Positions 24,440 through 42,909 are shown, counted from the stretch's first letter. The stretch: 64,000 nucleotides of DNA from Haliotis asinina (GCF_037392515.1 NC_090290.1:26495753-26559752), one strand, 5' to 3'. Notes: generated by a model from the sequence alone, not told the origin. Numbers and translations: made by a program.

Positions 24440-24720
24440 ATGCAATGCTGATGCCACCATATCATGGGTATAAGACTTATTCAGCGCTCCAGACATACTG
24501 GGGTCACCACAGACAGGCCAAGAATTAGACGTTCACGCGTCACAACGCCAGACAACGACAGATACCTCCGTCATAAAAGAGGGAGGATAACGTTTCTCTT
24601 GGCGTTTAGTGTATCAGTATTTATGCGTAGACAGAGTTTCAACCGGTCTGTTAAATGAACCAACATTGCCAAATTTATGTACTGAAGTGCATGTTTAACA
24701 AGAGTTCGTGAATAACATAA
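24440..24720 (+). mobile_element. Tc1-like transposase N-terminal fragment
   Basis: On the plus strand the frame near 24490-24600 reads RHTGVTTDRPRIRRSRVTTP followed by DNDRYLRHKR. This matches the DNA-binding domain and GRPR-type hook of Tc1 transposases (compare TGRPRVTTPAQDRYI). No DDE core follows, so only the N-terminal part is left. Confidence 0.6.
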
Positions 24721-25659
24721 AACACTCGTTGAGAAGCCATAGGAACTATACTGCCTCCATTTACATAACGACATCCAGGTAGCATCCTGTTAGTACTCAG
24801 TACACAACGTAATTTCATACGTCACAAAACTGAAAACAACATGTTTATATTGTTACGTACCTTATTATATTTGGAGATAATGCCACTTATCTAAAAGTCA
24901 GAAAGCACAACTCTCAGAATATCTCCTTCTCCAGATTTCATATGTTTTTCATAACAACTGTCCGTTCGAAGCCATCTAACACTAGGACTGGTCTTTTGTT
25001 CTGCATTTTGACCGGCTTATAAAGCCTCGGCAGATCCACAAATGCTGTGGTTGTATGTGTCTTATAGTTTGTTCCACATATACATCCAGGGTGTATCAGT
25101 ACAATGTTTTGTAGCTGTTTGTATGCTGTGTGGACTATGCAGGAGCAATTGTAAGCAGTCAGTCAAGCAGTGGGGCCTTCACCATGTTCACCGTCATGTT
25201 CTGGCACACTGGCACACCTGTGACGCCATCCTTCATGTTACCCGTTAGATCACGTCTAGATCTCCAAAGGGAGGTCATCAAGCCAATGAACAACACTTGT
25301 ACAATAAAGACTATAGAGTACTTGACATCATTAACCGTGATTATTGGATTAAGTGACCCTCAGCAGGGATAATAACCCAAGTAGAAACATTGAGTCTGAA
25401 TGTGAGAATTACACACTGAACTGAGGCAAGCCGCTGTTTGAAGGGTCAATTGCACAACTTAATTTTCACATCGACGTTATAACTTCATAGCAGCGATGAC
25501 AGGATGGCGCTTGGTCTTAGTATATACGACCCCTGTAACTTACAAGAGTCTTACAGTCCCGTTCACCCTTTCGAAACACCGCGTGATGAATTTATTTCTG
25601 TTAAAATCTTTTCATCTAAGGTCAAGGTCATTCGTACTACCCGTGTAGTGTTTCACGTG
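24721..25659. other. No gene recognised
   Basis: Short open frames only. Upstream exons of the minus-strand coiled-coil gene could lie here or beyond, but none could be joined in phase with confidence. Confidence 0.4.
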
Positions 25660-26065
25660 ACGTTAAACGCCACACTTTGTTGCAAGATACAGTACAACTG
25701 CTTCGGTCTGTAATGTGTTTCTGGTGTGTTAAACATTACACTTTGTTGCAAGATACAGTACAACTGCTTCGGTCTGTAATGTGTTACTGGTGTGTTAAAC
25801 ATTACACTTTGTTGCAAGATACAGTACAACTGCTTCGGTCTGTAATGTGTTACTGGTGAGTTAAACATTACACTTTGTTGCAAGATACAGTACAACTGGT
25901 TCAGTGTGTAATGTGTTACTGATGTGTTAAACATTACACTTTGTTGCAAGATACAGTACAACTGGTTCAGTGTGTAATGTGTCACTGGTGTTTTAAAACT
26001 TACACTTTGTTGTGAGGCATACAACAAGAGGTTCGCTGTGTAATGTGTTACTGATGTGTTAAACG
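25660..26065. repeat. 66-bp tandem repeat, about six copies
   Basis: AACATTACACTTTGTTGCAAGATACAG and then TACAACTGCTTCGGTCTGTA are repeated at a 66-bp spacing (25681, 25747 and onward), with growing divergence to the right. The array is open over 148 codons on the minus strand because 66 is a multiple of three. Confidence 0.92.
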
Positions 26066-27200
26066 TTATACAGTACAGCTTGTTTAGTGCTTTATTCACT
26101 GCAGTCTGTTAAGCGTGTTATCCACTATAGCTTTATAGTGTGCTATATGGTACAGCGTGTTTAGTGTGCTACTCAATGTATCATGTTTAGTGTCTTATGC
26201 ACTATAGCTTGTTCAGTGCCTTATTCGCTATAGGCTGTTTAGTGTGTTATAACTATAGCTTGTTTAGTGTATTATACACTGTAGCTTGTTTAGTGTACAG
26301 TACATCTTGTTTACTGTGCTATATGCTGTACGTTGTTTATACATTACAGTTTGCTTAGTGTGTTACTCACTATAGCTTGCTTAACGTGTTTATAGCTTTA
26401 TAGCTTGTTTGTGTGTTATACACTATAGCGTTTTAGGATGTTATGCACTATTGCTTGTTTGGTGTTCAAACGAAAAGGAAAATGAAATAAAGTAAAATTA
26501 AGAGTGCGAATCTTCATAAGTTTACCTTTCCATTTGAACATTTTAAACAGAGTTTTATTCAACTTAGGCTAAAAGTTGTTTTACAAACGATAATAGTTTC
26601 AAATTGTTATTTTTGTTTGTATTTCAAGGGGTAAACGCAGAAGTTGTAACAAATGCATTTGCGGTACGGGATGATTTTAACGTAGATCAACCCTACTTGC
26701 ACTCAGTTTTTCATTTACTGTGCACACCCCTATATAATGCAAACTAATAATAACGATTTGAAACTGTGATCGGTTGTTAAACAAATTTCGTCCTAAGCTG
26801 AATAAGATTTTCAGGTTTAAATGTTTATTTTTCAAGGTAAAATATGACGATTTGTAATGTTAATTTACACTTCATTTGATTTACTTCTTTGTTTGAAGTA
26901 AAATTCATCGGTACGTGTTTCTCTGCAAACAGACTATAGTTCAGTGACTCGTTCAGTAGGTATGGTCGGTGTGTTTCATAATGTATTATACCTTGTTTAG
27001 TGTGTTATGCACTATAATGTGTTCAGTGTGGTGTACGCTACAGCTTGTTTAGTGCCTCGTACACTTAAGCTTGTTAGGCGTGAAGTACTCAATAACTTGT
27101 TTATTGTGTTGTATAGTACTGCTCTAGTATGTTATGCACTACAGCTTTGTTGTGGAATGCAGTACAGCTGTTAAGTGAGCCATGCACTACAGTCACACAA
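26066..27200. repeat. Decayed short-unit repeat field
   Basis: TAGTGTGTTATACACTATAG and GCTTGTTTAGTGTGTTAT-like motifs recur irregularly at 26100-26470 and again at 26970-27190, either side of an AT-rich unique block. The motif shares GTGTGTTA and TACAGT words with the adjacent 66-bp array, so it probably represents an older phase of the same repeat. Confidence 0.6.
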
Positions 27201-27493
27201 AACTCTTCGATTTATGAAAATTAACAAATCTGTCCATGGCGTGTGTGAATTAGTATATGTGTATGTGCGCGCATTCGTGTGTGGGTTAATGTCTGTTCCA
27301 TAAACTGTGCCGCAGTTTGTCATGGATTCCAATCGCTGTCTATACCGAGGCACTGTCCACTACACCGCAGAGTCTGTTCAATTAGTAAAGATTAGACCCC
27401 AAAGTGTTTTTTTTTGTTGATGCACTTAACCCCTTTTTGCCATTGGTATAACTTTGTTTTCACAATCACTGGCGATAAATAAAACGATCGCTT

Positions 27494-27800
27494 GTGGGTC
27501 TGGAAAGGGAGTATTTCAACGTACACACAGAACTGCCCATATGTCACATGCACGGTACAGACGGGGACGGCAGTGTGACATTAACAACGTATGTAGTGTT
27601 TTGGTGCCTTTTCCTAGTCTACACGCGCAACAAGACCATACATTGTGACCTTGGCGAGTGTGAAAGCAAGACAATGCGATTAGGCAACACTCAACAAGGC
27701 AACATTTGAACGCTTGCTTCTTCTTGTGCTTGTGGTGCGATAATGCAACAATGATCCTTGCAGGTTTCATAGCTGAGTGAATCACAATCTACATCAACTA
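27494..27800 (+). CDS. Possible orphan EF-hand exon (very uncertain)
   Basis: The frame GLEREYFNVHTELPICHMHG then TDGDGSVTLTT ends at a GTATGT donor-like site at 27589. TDGDGSVTLTT has the D-x-DG-x-V core of an EF-hand loop but lacks acidic residues at loop positions 1 and 12. An acceptor after CCTTGCAG near 27764 would continue in phase as FHS and a stop, placing Phe at the position after the loop. No convincing acceptor precedes the block. It could be the 3' end of a second EF-hand gene, a pseudo-exon or chance. Confidence 0.25.
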
Positions 27801-29494
27801 CGAGTGGCGCCACCGGCAAGGAGCACGGTGCACAGTGCGATCACGGCAAGTATTGATATTTCCTACACATGCGTACTGGCCATCTCGGGGAATGTACACC
27901 GCTACCGGCGCATTATTCACGAGACGACCAATATCGCTCTTGTCTAGGAATATTCTCTAAAGGATTTTCATCAACTAACTTTCTCTAGGTAAGGATATTT
28001 TGCATCAAAGGCTGGTGTGTGTTGCCCAGATGACTGTATAAGTGGAAGGCGATGTATTTTGCCTCGTGTTTGTGGTATGTTTGGGACGGCCTCGGCATCG
28101 AGCTTCTTCTTGTTGCCATTGCAGCACACGACACGCAGCATTTCACCACTCGGTACCGTTAGTCATGTAATTTAGGTATGTAAACAAAGAATTGTGTGTT
28201 GTTTCAAGTTGGCATATGTCAAAACATACAGCATGGTAACAAGAAAGGATTTCCAATCAAATTAGCATAATGTCTATCACAAATATATTTAAACCGATAC
28301 GACTTTGGAATGAACCCCTGCTTAGCAAATCATGACCACTGAGCAACATAACGATTCCATATTTCAACGTTCTTTTAGGAGTAAACGTCTGTATGACGTA
28401 ATACCTAGCCTAGAATATGTGGATTGCCTTGCGTGCTTTCACGTCGTGCAGATATAGATGGCAACCATGTCCCGACTGCACTTCATCATAGTGAAGCCGC
28501 AGGCCACGCGTGCCGACCTAGTCTTGCAAGCACGATTATATACATCATGTTGCCATGCATGACCTCCGGAAGTCAAGATAGAGCGAGACGTTTTACGGCA
28601 ATCGGCAGATTGGGTCATTAATTGCCATGGTAACCGAGAGGAACTCATCACGCTAGTATACTATCACAGGATGGCCAAAGCAAAAGACGATTACATGACA
28701 ATGATATATCCATGTCATCGGTTTTCACTAGGGTTAACGAAAATACCCTATGTCGCACGACTTGACAGAACATACTAATTGAACTGGCGAGTCCTGATGT
28801 GCTTGGCTACATGACTCATACTCTGAGACTAGTTCAGTGTATTAATAAAATCGTGTAAAAATGTTTCACAGTTTGAAATGAAAACATAGTGTGTAGTATA
28901 TTATTGTCTTTACACATAGAGCAATTCCATAATTACGATGGCAATAACTGCACTGTCGTGAAATTAAAAGTGAGCCACAGTTAGATGATGCACATACCAT
29001 CAAACAAACAGTGATAAACCCACACAGACGGTAACCCTGTAGGCAGACAGGCAGTCTGCTCAAGGGTGAAGCTAATTTGTTGACAGTCTGGTTGTGACTG
29101 AGTCAGACATTTGTGCAGACGACAGGCACAACGACAGACCGATAAATAGCCTACTGGAAAGTCATACGTCTAATCGCGAGACATAAAGACGTAGGGACAA
29201 TCTTAACCAGCCAGAGACACATGTACTTCAAGAGGCACCCAGTTCATAGTTAACCTCACTCTGTGATCTTTGTTATTTTTGCAGCTATTTGCATGCAACA
29301 ATGTCCATATTTAGATCGTGGCGCTGCTACGGGCGTGTGCTAGGTAGCTTTTAGAACAGTCGGGGAAATCAATACTGGATGGGAATGCAGCTCCGTGTAC
29401 TACGAGCTTGGTGCGACACACGCCAAGGGACCTGTCCCATTAACGCCTGTTATCTGAATACAGTAGTTCATCAAAGACCACTACATGTATTTCT
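27801..29494. other. No gene recognised
   Basis: Unique AT-rich sequence on both strands, with no array, transposon motif or protein-like frame that I could support. Confidence 0.45.
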
Positions 29495-30345
29495 ATCTTT
29501 AGACACCCTACATCACACTGACACCCATCTATCTCTGGTGTCATACCAGAAAATATCACACTGACACCCATCTACCACTGGTGTAATACCAGACTATATC
29601 AAACTGACACCCATCTATCTATGGTGTCATACCAGAAAATATCACACTGACACCCATCTACCACTGGTATAATACCAGACCATGTCACACTGACACCTAT
29701 CTAACACTGGTGTAATACCAGACTATGTCACATTGACACCTATGTAACAACGGTGTAATACCAGACTACATCACACTGACATCCATCTGACACTGGTGTA
29801 ATACCAGACTACATCACACTGACACCTACCTCTGGTATAATACCAAGCTATGTGACACTGACACCTATTTAACACCGGTGTCTTGCCAGACAATATCATA
29901 CTGACACCCATCTAACGCTGGTGTAATACCAGACTATGTCACACTGACATCCATCTGACACTGGTGTAATACCAGACCATGGCACACTGACACCTATCTA
30001 ACACTGGTACAATACCAGAGTATATGACATTGACGCTATCTAACACCGGTGTAATACCAGACTGTATTACATTGACACCTATCTAACACCGGTGAAATAC
30101 CACACTACATCACACTGACACCCATCTAACACTGGTGTAATACAAGACCACATCACACTGACACCTATCTAACACTGGTGTAATACCAGACTATGTCACA
30201 CTGACACCCATCTAACACTGGTGTAATACCAGACTATATCACACTGACACCTGTCTAACTGGCGTAGTACAAGACATCACATTGACACCTGTCTTATACT
30301 GGTGTAATGCAAGACTACATCAGACTGACACCCATCTAACACCCA
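29495..30345. repeat. 43-bp tandem array, about 19 copies
   Basis: Unit: GTGTAATACCAGACTATGTC followed by ACACTGACACCCATCTAACACTG. Copies are diverged by several substitutions each, and a few lost bases (for example about 29820 and 30255). The period is not a multiple of three, so no frame survives. Confidence 0.92.
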
Positions 30346-30359
30346 TCTGTAAAACCTAG

Positions 30360-30560
30360 TGAACGAACGCATGACGTGGACTCTTGCATACTGGTAACGT
30401 GACAGGAGCTCTTGCATACCTTCAACTGCATGTAGGATAACATGACAGGGGCCCTTGCATACCTTCAACTGCATGAATGGTAACATGACAGGAGCTCTTG
30501 CATACTTTCCCTAGGATGAACGAACAGGTGGCAGGAGCTCATGCACACCTTCAAGTGGGC
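30360..30560. repeat. About 52-bp repeat, four copies
   Basis: CATGACAGGAGCTCTTGCAT followed by ACCTTCAACTGCATG recurs near 30370, 30400, 30445, 30485 and 30530 with indels. It directly follows the 43-bp array. Confidence 0.7.
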
Positions 30561-30976
30561 GTATTGACATGTGACAGGGATACGATGAGCACTAATAAAC
30601 GAACAGGTGTGTCTGTACCTGTCGTTATCTCAGACATTATGACTCATACAGGTTCATTACAAACATCAATATACTCTGAGCTGACTCAGACTCAGTCTGT
30701 GTACAGACCGTTGCGTAATCTCACAAAGCCTATTTGTTGTTAGAAGCTTCTTTTTGTCTAATCCGTTAACACCTTGCAATTGTCTTTAATGTCCGGCGTC
30801 TGATCCCATGATTCTATGCCTGTGCACCTTTTAGTCTGCAATTATACATAGTAACTAGGCTGCAAACAAAGGCATATATGTATTTTTGTTGTACTATCAA
30901 AATACAATGCAAAATATAAGATAAAGGTAACCTGTGTTGATAACAAGCATGTTAAGTGCATAAACACAAGGATTCT

Positions 30977-30989
30977 GGTGTGCGCGCGC

Positions 30990-31055
<66 letters not shown>
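30977..31055. repeat. (GC)n(GT)n microsatellite
   Basis: A short alternating GCGCGCGCGC segment runs into an uninterrupted GT dinucleotide tract of more than 30 repeats. It is a purine-pyrimidine alternation of the kind that can adopt Z-DNA. Confidence 0.97.
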
Positions 31056-31057
<2 letters not shown>

Positions 31058-32084
31058 GTGCATGCACAGCTACCAATTTTCCTCACGCGACTGACTATAT
31101 GTGTTTTCGTCGGTGACATAATTGCTGTGTTTCACGATTATGTAACTTGTTGCGCAATGTGACCCCAACTGAACCACACTTCATATTAGAGATTATGCAT
31201 GTGGATATCACTGCGTTAAGTGTCAGGGGGAACATGTATGACCCAACGCAACGTGAACTCCATGATATCAGCTCTAATTGTGTTGGTATTCCTTTGGGTC
31301 AAATATAATGTCGCGGTGGTCAGTCTATCGTTGAGTGACTCAGGGTTGGGAGGGATATACCAAGGAAAGAGTAAGCGGGTGTCATATGAAGTCCAATCAA
31401 AATAAATTTAGTGTAAATATACATTATTAGATAGTTCACTATATTGTTTATCGGCATCTCCAGGATCATCGTGATTCACAGCTCATTTGTGTACAAGCAC
31501 GGCAACCAGTGGGAGTGTTTTGGTGTTTCTTGGGAGCATGATACTTACAAACATGGTATTACAATGTAAGCAATGCACAGTGATTAGTATTTATATATTC
31601 ATGTCGTCTGTGGAGGGGACATCAGGCTGATGGAAGGCCGCTGGTCATAGTTGTTCATGACAGCACTGTTGGAAAGTGTATTCCATCCTTTGTACAAGGG
31701 ATATTAACGTCTCATTGTAGATCCCCACACGCTGCTCGTGCTGTAGCCTGTCTTCATATGGCAGTATAACGTTGCCTCTACGCCTAAAGAACATGGCTTT
31801 AACAAGAGGTACTAAATGGCCCAATGTTGGCTTGATGTTAGGAATAGCGTACCCCACCTGCCCTAAGTCATATTGCGTCTTCGAATCATCAGATGCGATA
31901 TTGACCTTATTTGAATTTTTACCTCCCTGTCAGTTTTCTGTTACAACTTCTGGGTTTTGTGAGTGGTATTGTTACGATTTACCATTAATGAGTCCAATAA
32001 CCAATTGCTATGCCAGTTCGAATGACAAAACATTGAGACTCTCCGCTTATCCGTCTTTTGAAGGGCCACTGAACCCGACAGCAC
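31056..32084. other. No confident gene; one unexplained minus-strand open frame
   Basis: The minus-strand frame at 31857-31645 encodes 70 residues with a protein-like composition (PNIKPTLGHLVPLVKAMFFR; EDRLQHEQRVGIYNETLISL) and ends in a stop. I cannot assign it to a family or connect it to other exons. Confidence 0.35.
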
Positions 32085-35010
32085 ACCATAATCTACTGTA
32101 CTCACAGTGGTCGCCTTGGTGTCACACCATGAACTGCTGTACACACAATGGTCGTCCTGCTGTCACACCATGAACTGCTGTACACACAATGGTCGTCCTG
32201 CTGTCACACCATGAACTGTTGTACACACACTGATCGTCCTGCTGTCACACCATGAACTGCTTTACACACAGTGATCGTCCTGCTGTCACACCATGAACTT
32301 CTGTACACACAGTGATCGTCTTGCTGTCACACCACGAACTGATGTACATACAATGGTCGTCTTGCTGTCACACCATGAACTGATGTACACACAGTGATCG
32401 TCTTGCTGTCACACCATGAACTGCTGTACTCATAGTTATCGTCTTGCTGTCACACCACGAACTGCTGTACACACAGTGATCGTCCTGCTCTCACACCATG
32501 AACTGCTTTACACACAGTGATCGTCCTGCTGTCACACCATGAACTTCTGTACACACAGTGATCGTCTTGCTGTCACACAATGAACTGTACACACAGTGAT
32601 CGTCCTGCTGTCACACCATGAACTGATGTACACATAGTGATTGTCCTGCTGTCACACCATGAACTGCTGTACACACAATGGTAGTCTTGCTGTCACACCA
32701 TGAACTGATGTACACACAGTGGTCACCTTGGTGTTACACCACGAACTTCTGTTCACACAGTGATCGTCCTGCTGTCACACCATGAACTGCTGTACACACA
32801 GTGATCGTCTTGCTGTCACACCATGAACTGATCTACACATAGTGGTTACCTTGGTGTTACATCACGAACATCTGTACACACAGTGATCGTCCTGCTGTCA
32901 CACATGAACTGATGTACATACAGTGATCGTCTTGCTGTCACTCCATGAACTGCTGTACACACAATGGTAGTCTTGCTGTCACACCATGAACTGATGTACA
33001 CATAGTGGTCACCTTGGTGTTACATCACGAACTTCTATACACACAGTGATCGTCCTGCTGTCACACCATTAACTGATGTACACACAGTGGTCACCTTGGT
33101 GTCACACCATGAACTGCTGTACACACAGTGATCGTCCTGCTCTCACACCATGAACTGATGTACACACAGTGGTCGTCATACTGTCACACCATGAACTGTT
33201 GTACACACAGTGGTCACCTTGGTGTTACACCACGAACTTCTGTACACACGTGGTAGTCTTGCTGTCTCACCATGAACTGCTGTACATACAGTGACCGTCT
33301 TGCTGTCACACCATGAACTGATGTACATACAGTGACCGTCTTGCTGTCACACCATGAACTTCTGTACACACGTGGTAGTCTTGCTGTCTCACCATAAACT
33401 GCTGTACACACAGTGGTCACCTTGGCGTCACACCACGAACTGCTGTACACACAGTTATCGTCTTGCTGTCACACCATGAACTGCTGTACATACAGTGACC
33501 GTCTTGCTGTCACACCATGAACTGATGTACACACAGTGGTCACCTTGGTGTCACACCACGAACTGCTGTACACACAGTGGTCGTCATACTGTCACACCAT
33601 GAACTGATGTACACACAGTGGTCACCTTGGTGTTACACCACGAACTTCTGTACACGTGGTAGTCTTGCTGTCTCACCATGAACTGCTGTACACACGTGGT
33701 CGTCTTGCTGTCACACCATGAACTGATGTACACACAGTGGTCACCTTGGTGTCACACCACGAACTGTTGTACATACAGTTATCGTCTTGCTGTTCCACCA
33801 TGAACTGCTGTACACACAGTGGTCTCCTTGGTGTTACACCACGAACTTCTGTACATACAGTGACCGTCCTGCTGTCACACCATGAACTGATGTACACACA
33901 GTGGTCACCTTGGTGTCACACCATGAACTGATGTACACACGTGGTCGTCTTGCTGTCACACCATGAACTGATGTACACACAGTGGTCACCTTGATGTCAC
34001 ACCACGAACTGTTGTACATACAGTTATCGTCTTGCTGTCACACCACGAACTTCTGTACATACAGTGACCGTCCTGCTGTCACACCATGAACTGATGTACA
34101 CACAGTGGTCACCTTGGTGTCACACCATGAACTGATGTACACACAGTGGTCGTCATACTGTCACACCATGAACTGATGTACACACAGTGGTCTCCTTGGT
34201 GTTACACCACGAACTTCTGTACATACAGTGACCGTCCTGCTGTCACACCATGAACTGATGTACACACAGTGGTCACCTTGGTGTCTCACCATGAACTGCT
34301 GTACACACGTGGTCGTCTTGCTGTCACACCATGAACTGATGTACACACAGTGGTCACGTTGGTGTCACACCACGAACTGTTGTACATACAGTTATCGTCT
34401 TGCTGTTCCACCATGAACTGCTGTACACACAGTGGTCTCCTTGGTGTTACACCACGAACTTCTGTACATACAGTGACCGTCCTGCTGTCACACCATGAAC
34501 TGATGTACACACAGTGGTCACCTTGGTGTCACACCATGAACTGATGTACACACAGTGGTCGTCATACTGTCACACCATGAACTGATGTACATACAGTGGT
34601 AGTCTTGCTGTCACACCATGAACTGATGTACACACAATGGTCGTCTTGCTGTCACACCATGAACTTCTGTACTCACAGTGGTCGTCTTGCTGTCACACCA
34701 TGAACTGATGTACACACAGTGGTCGCCATACTGTCACACCATGAACTGATGTACATACAGTGACCGTCTTGCTGTCACACCATGAACTTATGTACATACA
34801 GTGGTAGTCTTGCTGACACACCATGAACTGATGTACACACAATGGTCGTCTTGCTGTCACACCATGAACTTCTGTACTCACAGTGGTCGTCTTGCTGTCA
34901 CACCATGAACTGCTGTACACACAGTAGTCGTCATGCTGTCACACCATGAACTTCTGCAAACACAGTGATCATTTTGCTGTCACTCTATAACCTACTGTAG
35001 ACACTGTGTA
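32085..35010. repeat. 42-bp tandem array, about 69 copies
   Basis: Unit: CTGTACACACAGTGATCGTC followed by CTGCTGTCACACCATGAACTG. Copies are moderately diverged, with single-unit length changes. Because 42 is a multiple of three, short frames run on both strands (14-residue units such as MYSSSWCDSKTTTV), but none crosses the array. A block near 33724-33950 recurs at about 34337-34563 with one difference in the compared stretch, showing a recent internal duplication of about 613 bp. The array ends about 750 bp before the first coding exon of the secernin gene. Confidence 0.96.
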
Positions 35011-35757
35011 TCTAATGTACACACGGATCAATGTCTCCCTCATCTAACTGCACTCACGGTAAGTGTACTACTGATGGATTCCGGGCAATGCTGCATCTTG
35101 TTCGAGATCACACCTGGCTTTCCTTAGACAAAAATAATTTTCACTAGAAAATTCTCACTTCTCTGTACTTAACACTTTTTTATATTTGTTTGAAATTGCC
35201 ATGTTCAAGGAGACGCCGTGTTGCCACATCTCCTTGATGCCTGTAACATAGCAGGAAATACTTTGGATTAGCCATAGTTTCTTTCATATTCAGTCACCAT
35301 CAAACTTGGTGTACACTGCCCTTTGCCTGTACGTTCATATAAACGTATGTGGACACATTCGAGAGAATGGCAGAACTATGTCTGTGTACTATGGCCGCTG
35401 CACCAGCGTATGAAGAGCATAATCAAAGTTGTACATAGTAAATACTGACGCCTAAGTGCGCACTTGTGAGAGATGATTCGTGTTATCATATTAACATAGC
35501 ACTTATTAGACTAATCATTTAATTTGCTTCTGACCAGAACGCGTTATAATCAGTCAGTAGATACATGCTTGGTGTAGGTACACTGGCTTATGCGTGTGTA
35601 AGACTGAGTATTATGAGGATGAATATTATGAGTACATGCATAATGATTAAAAATACAGCGACTGGTCATAACTGATGTATATGTGTGGAACCGTATGTTT
35701 GTAAAGACCTGTAAAGAACATGTATGGTGTAACTAGTCTAAGTGTTATGCATTACAG

Positions 35758-40433
<4,676 letters not shown>

Positions 40434-42743
40434 ATGACTATTTGGCGACCTTCTACCACAGCTTTCTAGAGTACCGCATTCCGTGCATAAACGCGTGTGC
40501 GTTTGTTATTGTCTCAACCAGGCCAGCGTACTGTCTCAGTCTGTCGACACGCAGTAGTGAATACTTGTAACAAACATCACTACTAACATAATGCATAATA
40601 TTCTTGTGCAAATACTGTCCTATTAAAAGTGAAACAACCCCGCTCTTTACATGTGTCCAGTAACAAACCAGACAGACACACACACTGTCTGTCCAAAACA
40701 AACCAGTGGTCTTCAAACATTGCACCTATGCTTGTCATATGTGTGTGTGTGATTGCACAGTGTTAGTGCATTCTTGATATTAAGGTTTAATGCATTCCAT
40801 TTTTGTTTAATATATTTTCTTGAGAAGTATTTCCCCACATGGTCAGGATCCACGGGAGGACACGAGCAAGAGGTATATATATTTTTATTATCACAAAAAA
40901 GAAATCTTACAAAGAGTTCCAGGTAAACTTGACCCTACACGACATTGAATGTTTAAAGCAGGGATGTTTTAGGCACTGTGAACATACCACACACAAGGAC
41001 CACTTGTCTTTCTATGTGCTGTTTGTATCTACACACCATCTAGCTAGTAAACTACAACTCGTAACAACATTTCATTTATCGGCTGCAAATTCATTTCAGT
41101 GTACTTAATGGACTGTATGTTTCGGAATATATGAATTCAAGGTGGACATGAGATGTATCTTACTGAAAGAACACTCGGATGAAACATGGAATTATTTTTA
41201 AGCATGTTACGTAGAATAAGTCTGGCACGTGTAGAATGTCTGCGTATGAAGTGTATTGTTACGTTAATATCTTCACTGTACGCCCTTGGAATGAAACTCT
41301 TGATACCACTTGATACCTTGAGGATGTGCGCTAAAGTCGGTCTTACAATCCTATTACAATACTTTGTGGAAGGCAACTACTGACGGTGTTTGGGGCCAGA
41401 GAGACGTCGCTGTGGTTGATAGTCAGTCTCCAGCCACCGATCGCAGCTGTATCTCTGTGAAGTCATAACTGGGAAGTTAGTGTATCTACACTTTGAACAC
41501 TGCTTGATAAGTTTTCCTTTCCCATAGAACTGGTGCACTATGGCATCCAGACACATGTATATATTTCTAAAATTTCCAAACCCGTATTATTTTCTGAATT
41601 GCTCATATTTAAATGAAGATATACAATAATTACGCTTCAAGAGAAGAGGCAAAAATGTCCATGTCTGTTATATGTATGTATTCCTGTACGGAGGGCCGTG
41701 AACTTGGCCAGTGACTATACCACGTGTTGCCTGACATAGTAAACACTGCACCTGGGAATTATCTTCCTGGTGGAAGTCTGTTGTGTGGTCACGTGTAGCC
41801 TTGCACCTTGCACTCGGCCTCTGTGTGTTGTTGCATCTGCACTAAATGTTGGCTATGTCGGGGCTATCGCCGATCGATTGAAAATCACTTGAAAATAACC
41901 AGAAGTGGCTTCGTGTATTCTTCTGGTTGCGTCCAGAGGTCCCTAAAAAAGCTTTTATGCTTTATATCTATGAAGTATTTATTATGTAGCTATTAAAGTT
42001 GTATATATTGGATAATTTTGTTGATTTGGTTATACCAGCAAAAGTAAACTGATTGCAATTTCTAGGTTGCCTTTTTACGCTGTTCTTAGGACTGCTGTAA
42101 GCTTCCATGGAAATAAAGCTATTGAGATGTCTGAGTATGTTATCTAATAACACGTGAAGCACTTCTGAAGCCTCTAATGAACAAACTGACAGGTATTTGT
42201 TCATGACTGGTGGCACAGAAGGAAGATAATGGGCGGCAACAAAAATACTACATGTAATAAATACGTAATATGATTGCAGTGTGATAAACATCGAGTATTT
42301 ATAAGGAAGGTAATATTAATGTTTAATCTCTGAAAATTCTCCAGGGTATTCTCACTTTACAACACTGCTGATGAAGAATGTCTTCAACTGAGTACAAACT
42401 ATGGCAATTTTTCATGCGTACCTTCTAGGAGTGGAGTCACTCAACTTCACAACCATACGGTACTGGTGGTGAGGATCCTTCATGTTTCGAGCATATCAAC
42501 TGGATCTCACTGATGTAGAACATACCAGTATTTCTGTATACGTACATACATACAGTCGTACTTATGTACCTTCTTCACTTTTTTGTGAAGCACTGTAATT
42601 GAAAATAACTGATGTAGATGAAAACATTCAAAACGCCTTCAAGACTTTGTATACGCATCAGTCATGTTTAAGGCGCGACTCATTCCAGGCACTCTTCCAT
42701 CAGACATCTGGGTAGAAGGCACCTGATAGATAAAATAACATCT
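40434..42743. other. 3' flank of secernin, nothing further recognised
   Basis: The 3' UTR presumably starts here. No canonical AATAAA was seen close by; ATTAAA occurs at about 40622. A GT-rich run lies near 40740. Remaining open frames are short and lack protein-like features. Confidence 0.45.
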
Positions 42744-42909
42744 GATGTATGTATGTATGTATGTATGTATGTATGTATGTATGTATGTATGTATGTATGT
42801 ATGTATGTATGTATGTATGTATGTATGTATGTATGTATGTATGTATGTATGTATGTATGTATGTATGTATGTATGTATGTATGTATGTATGTATGTATGT
42901 ATGTATGTA
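42744..42909. repeat. (ATGT)n microsatellite
   Basis: About 41 perfect copies of the tetranucleotide ATGT. Open in several frames on both strands as Met-Tyr-Val-Cys or Ile-His-Thr-Tyr runs, which are artefacts. Confidence 0.98.

Noticed and set aside
33214-34920. Cysteine-containing repeat peptides in the 42-bp array
   Set aside because: No frame crosses the array, there are no splice sites, and both strands give similar short frames.
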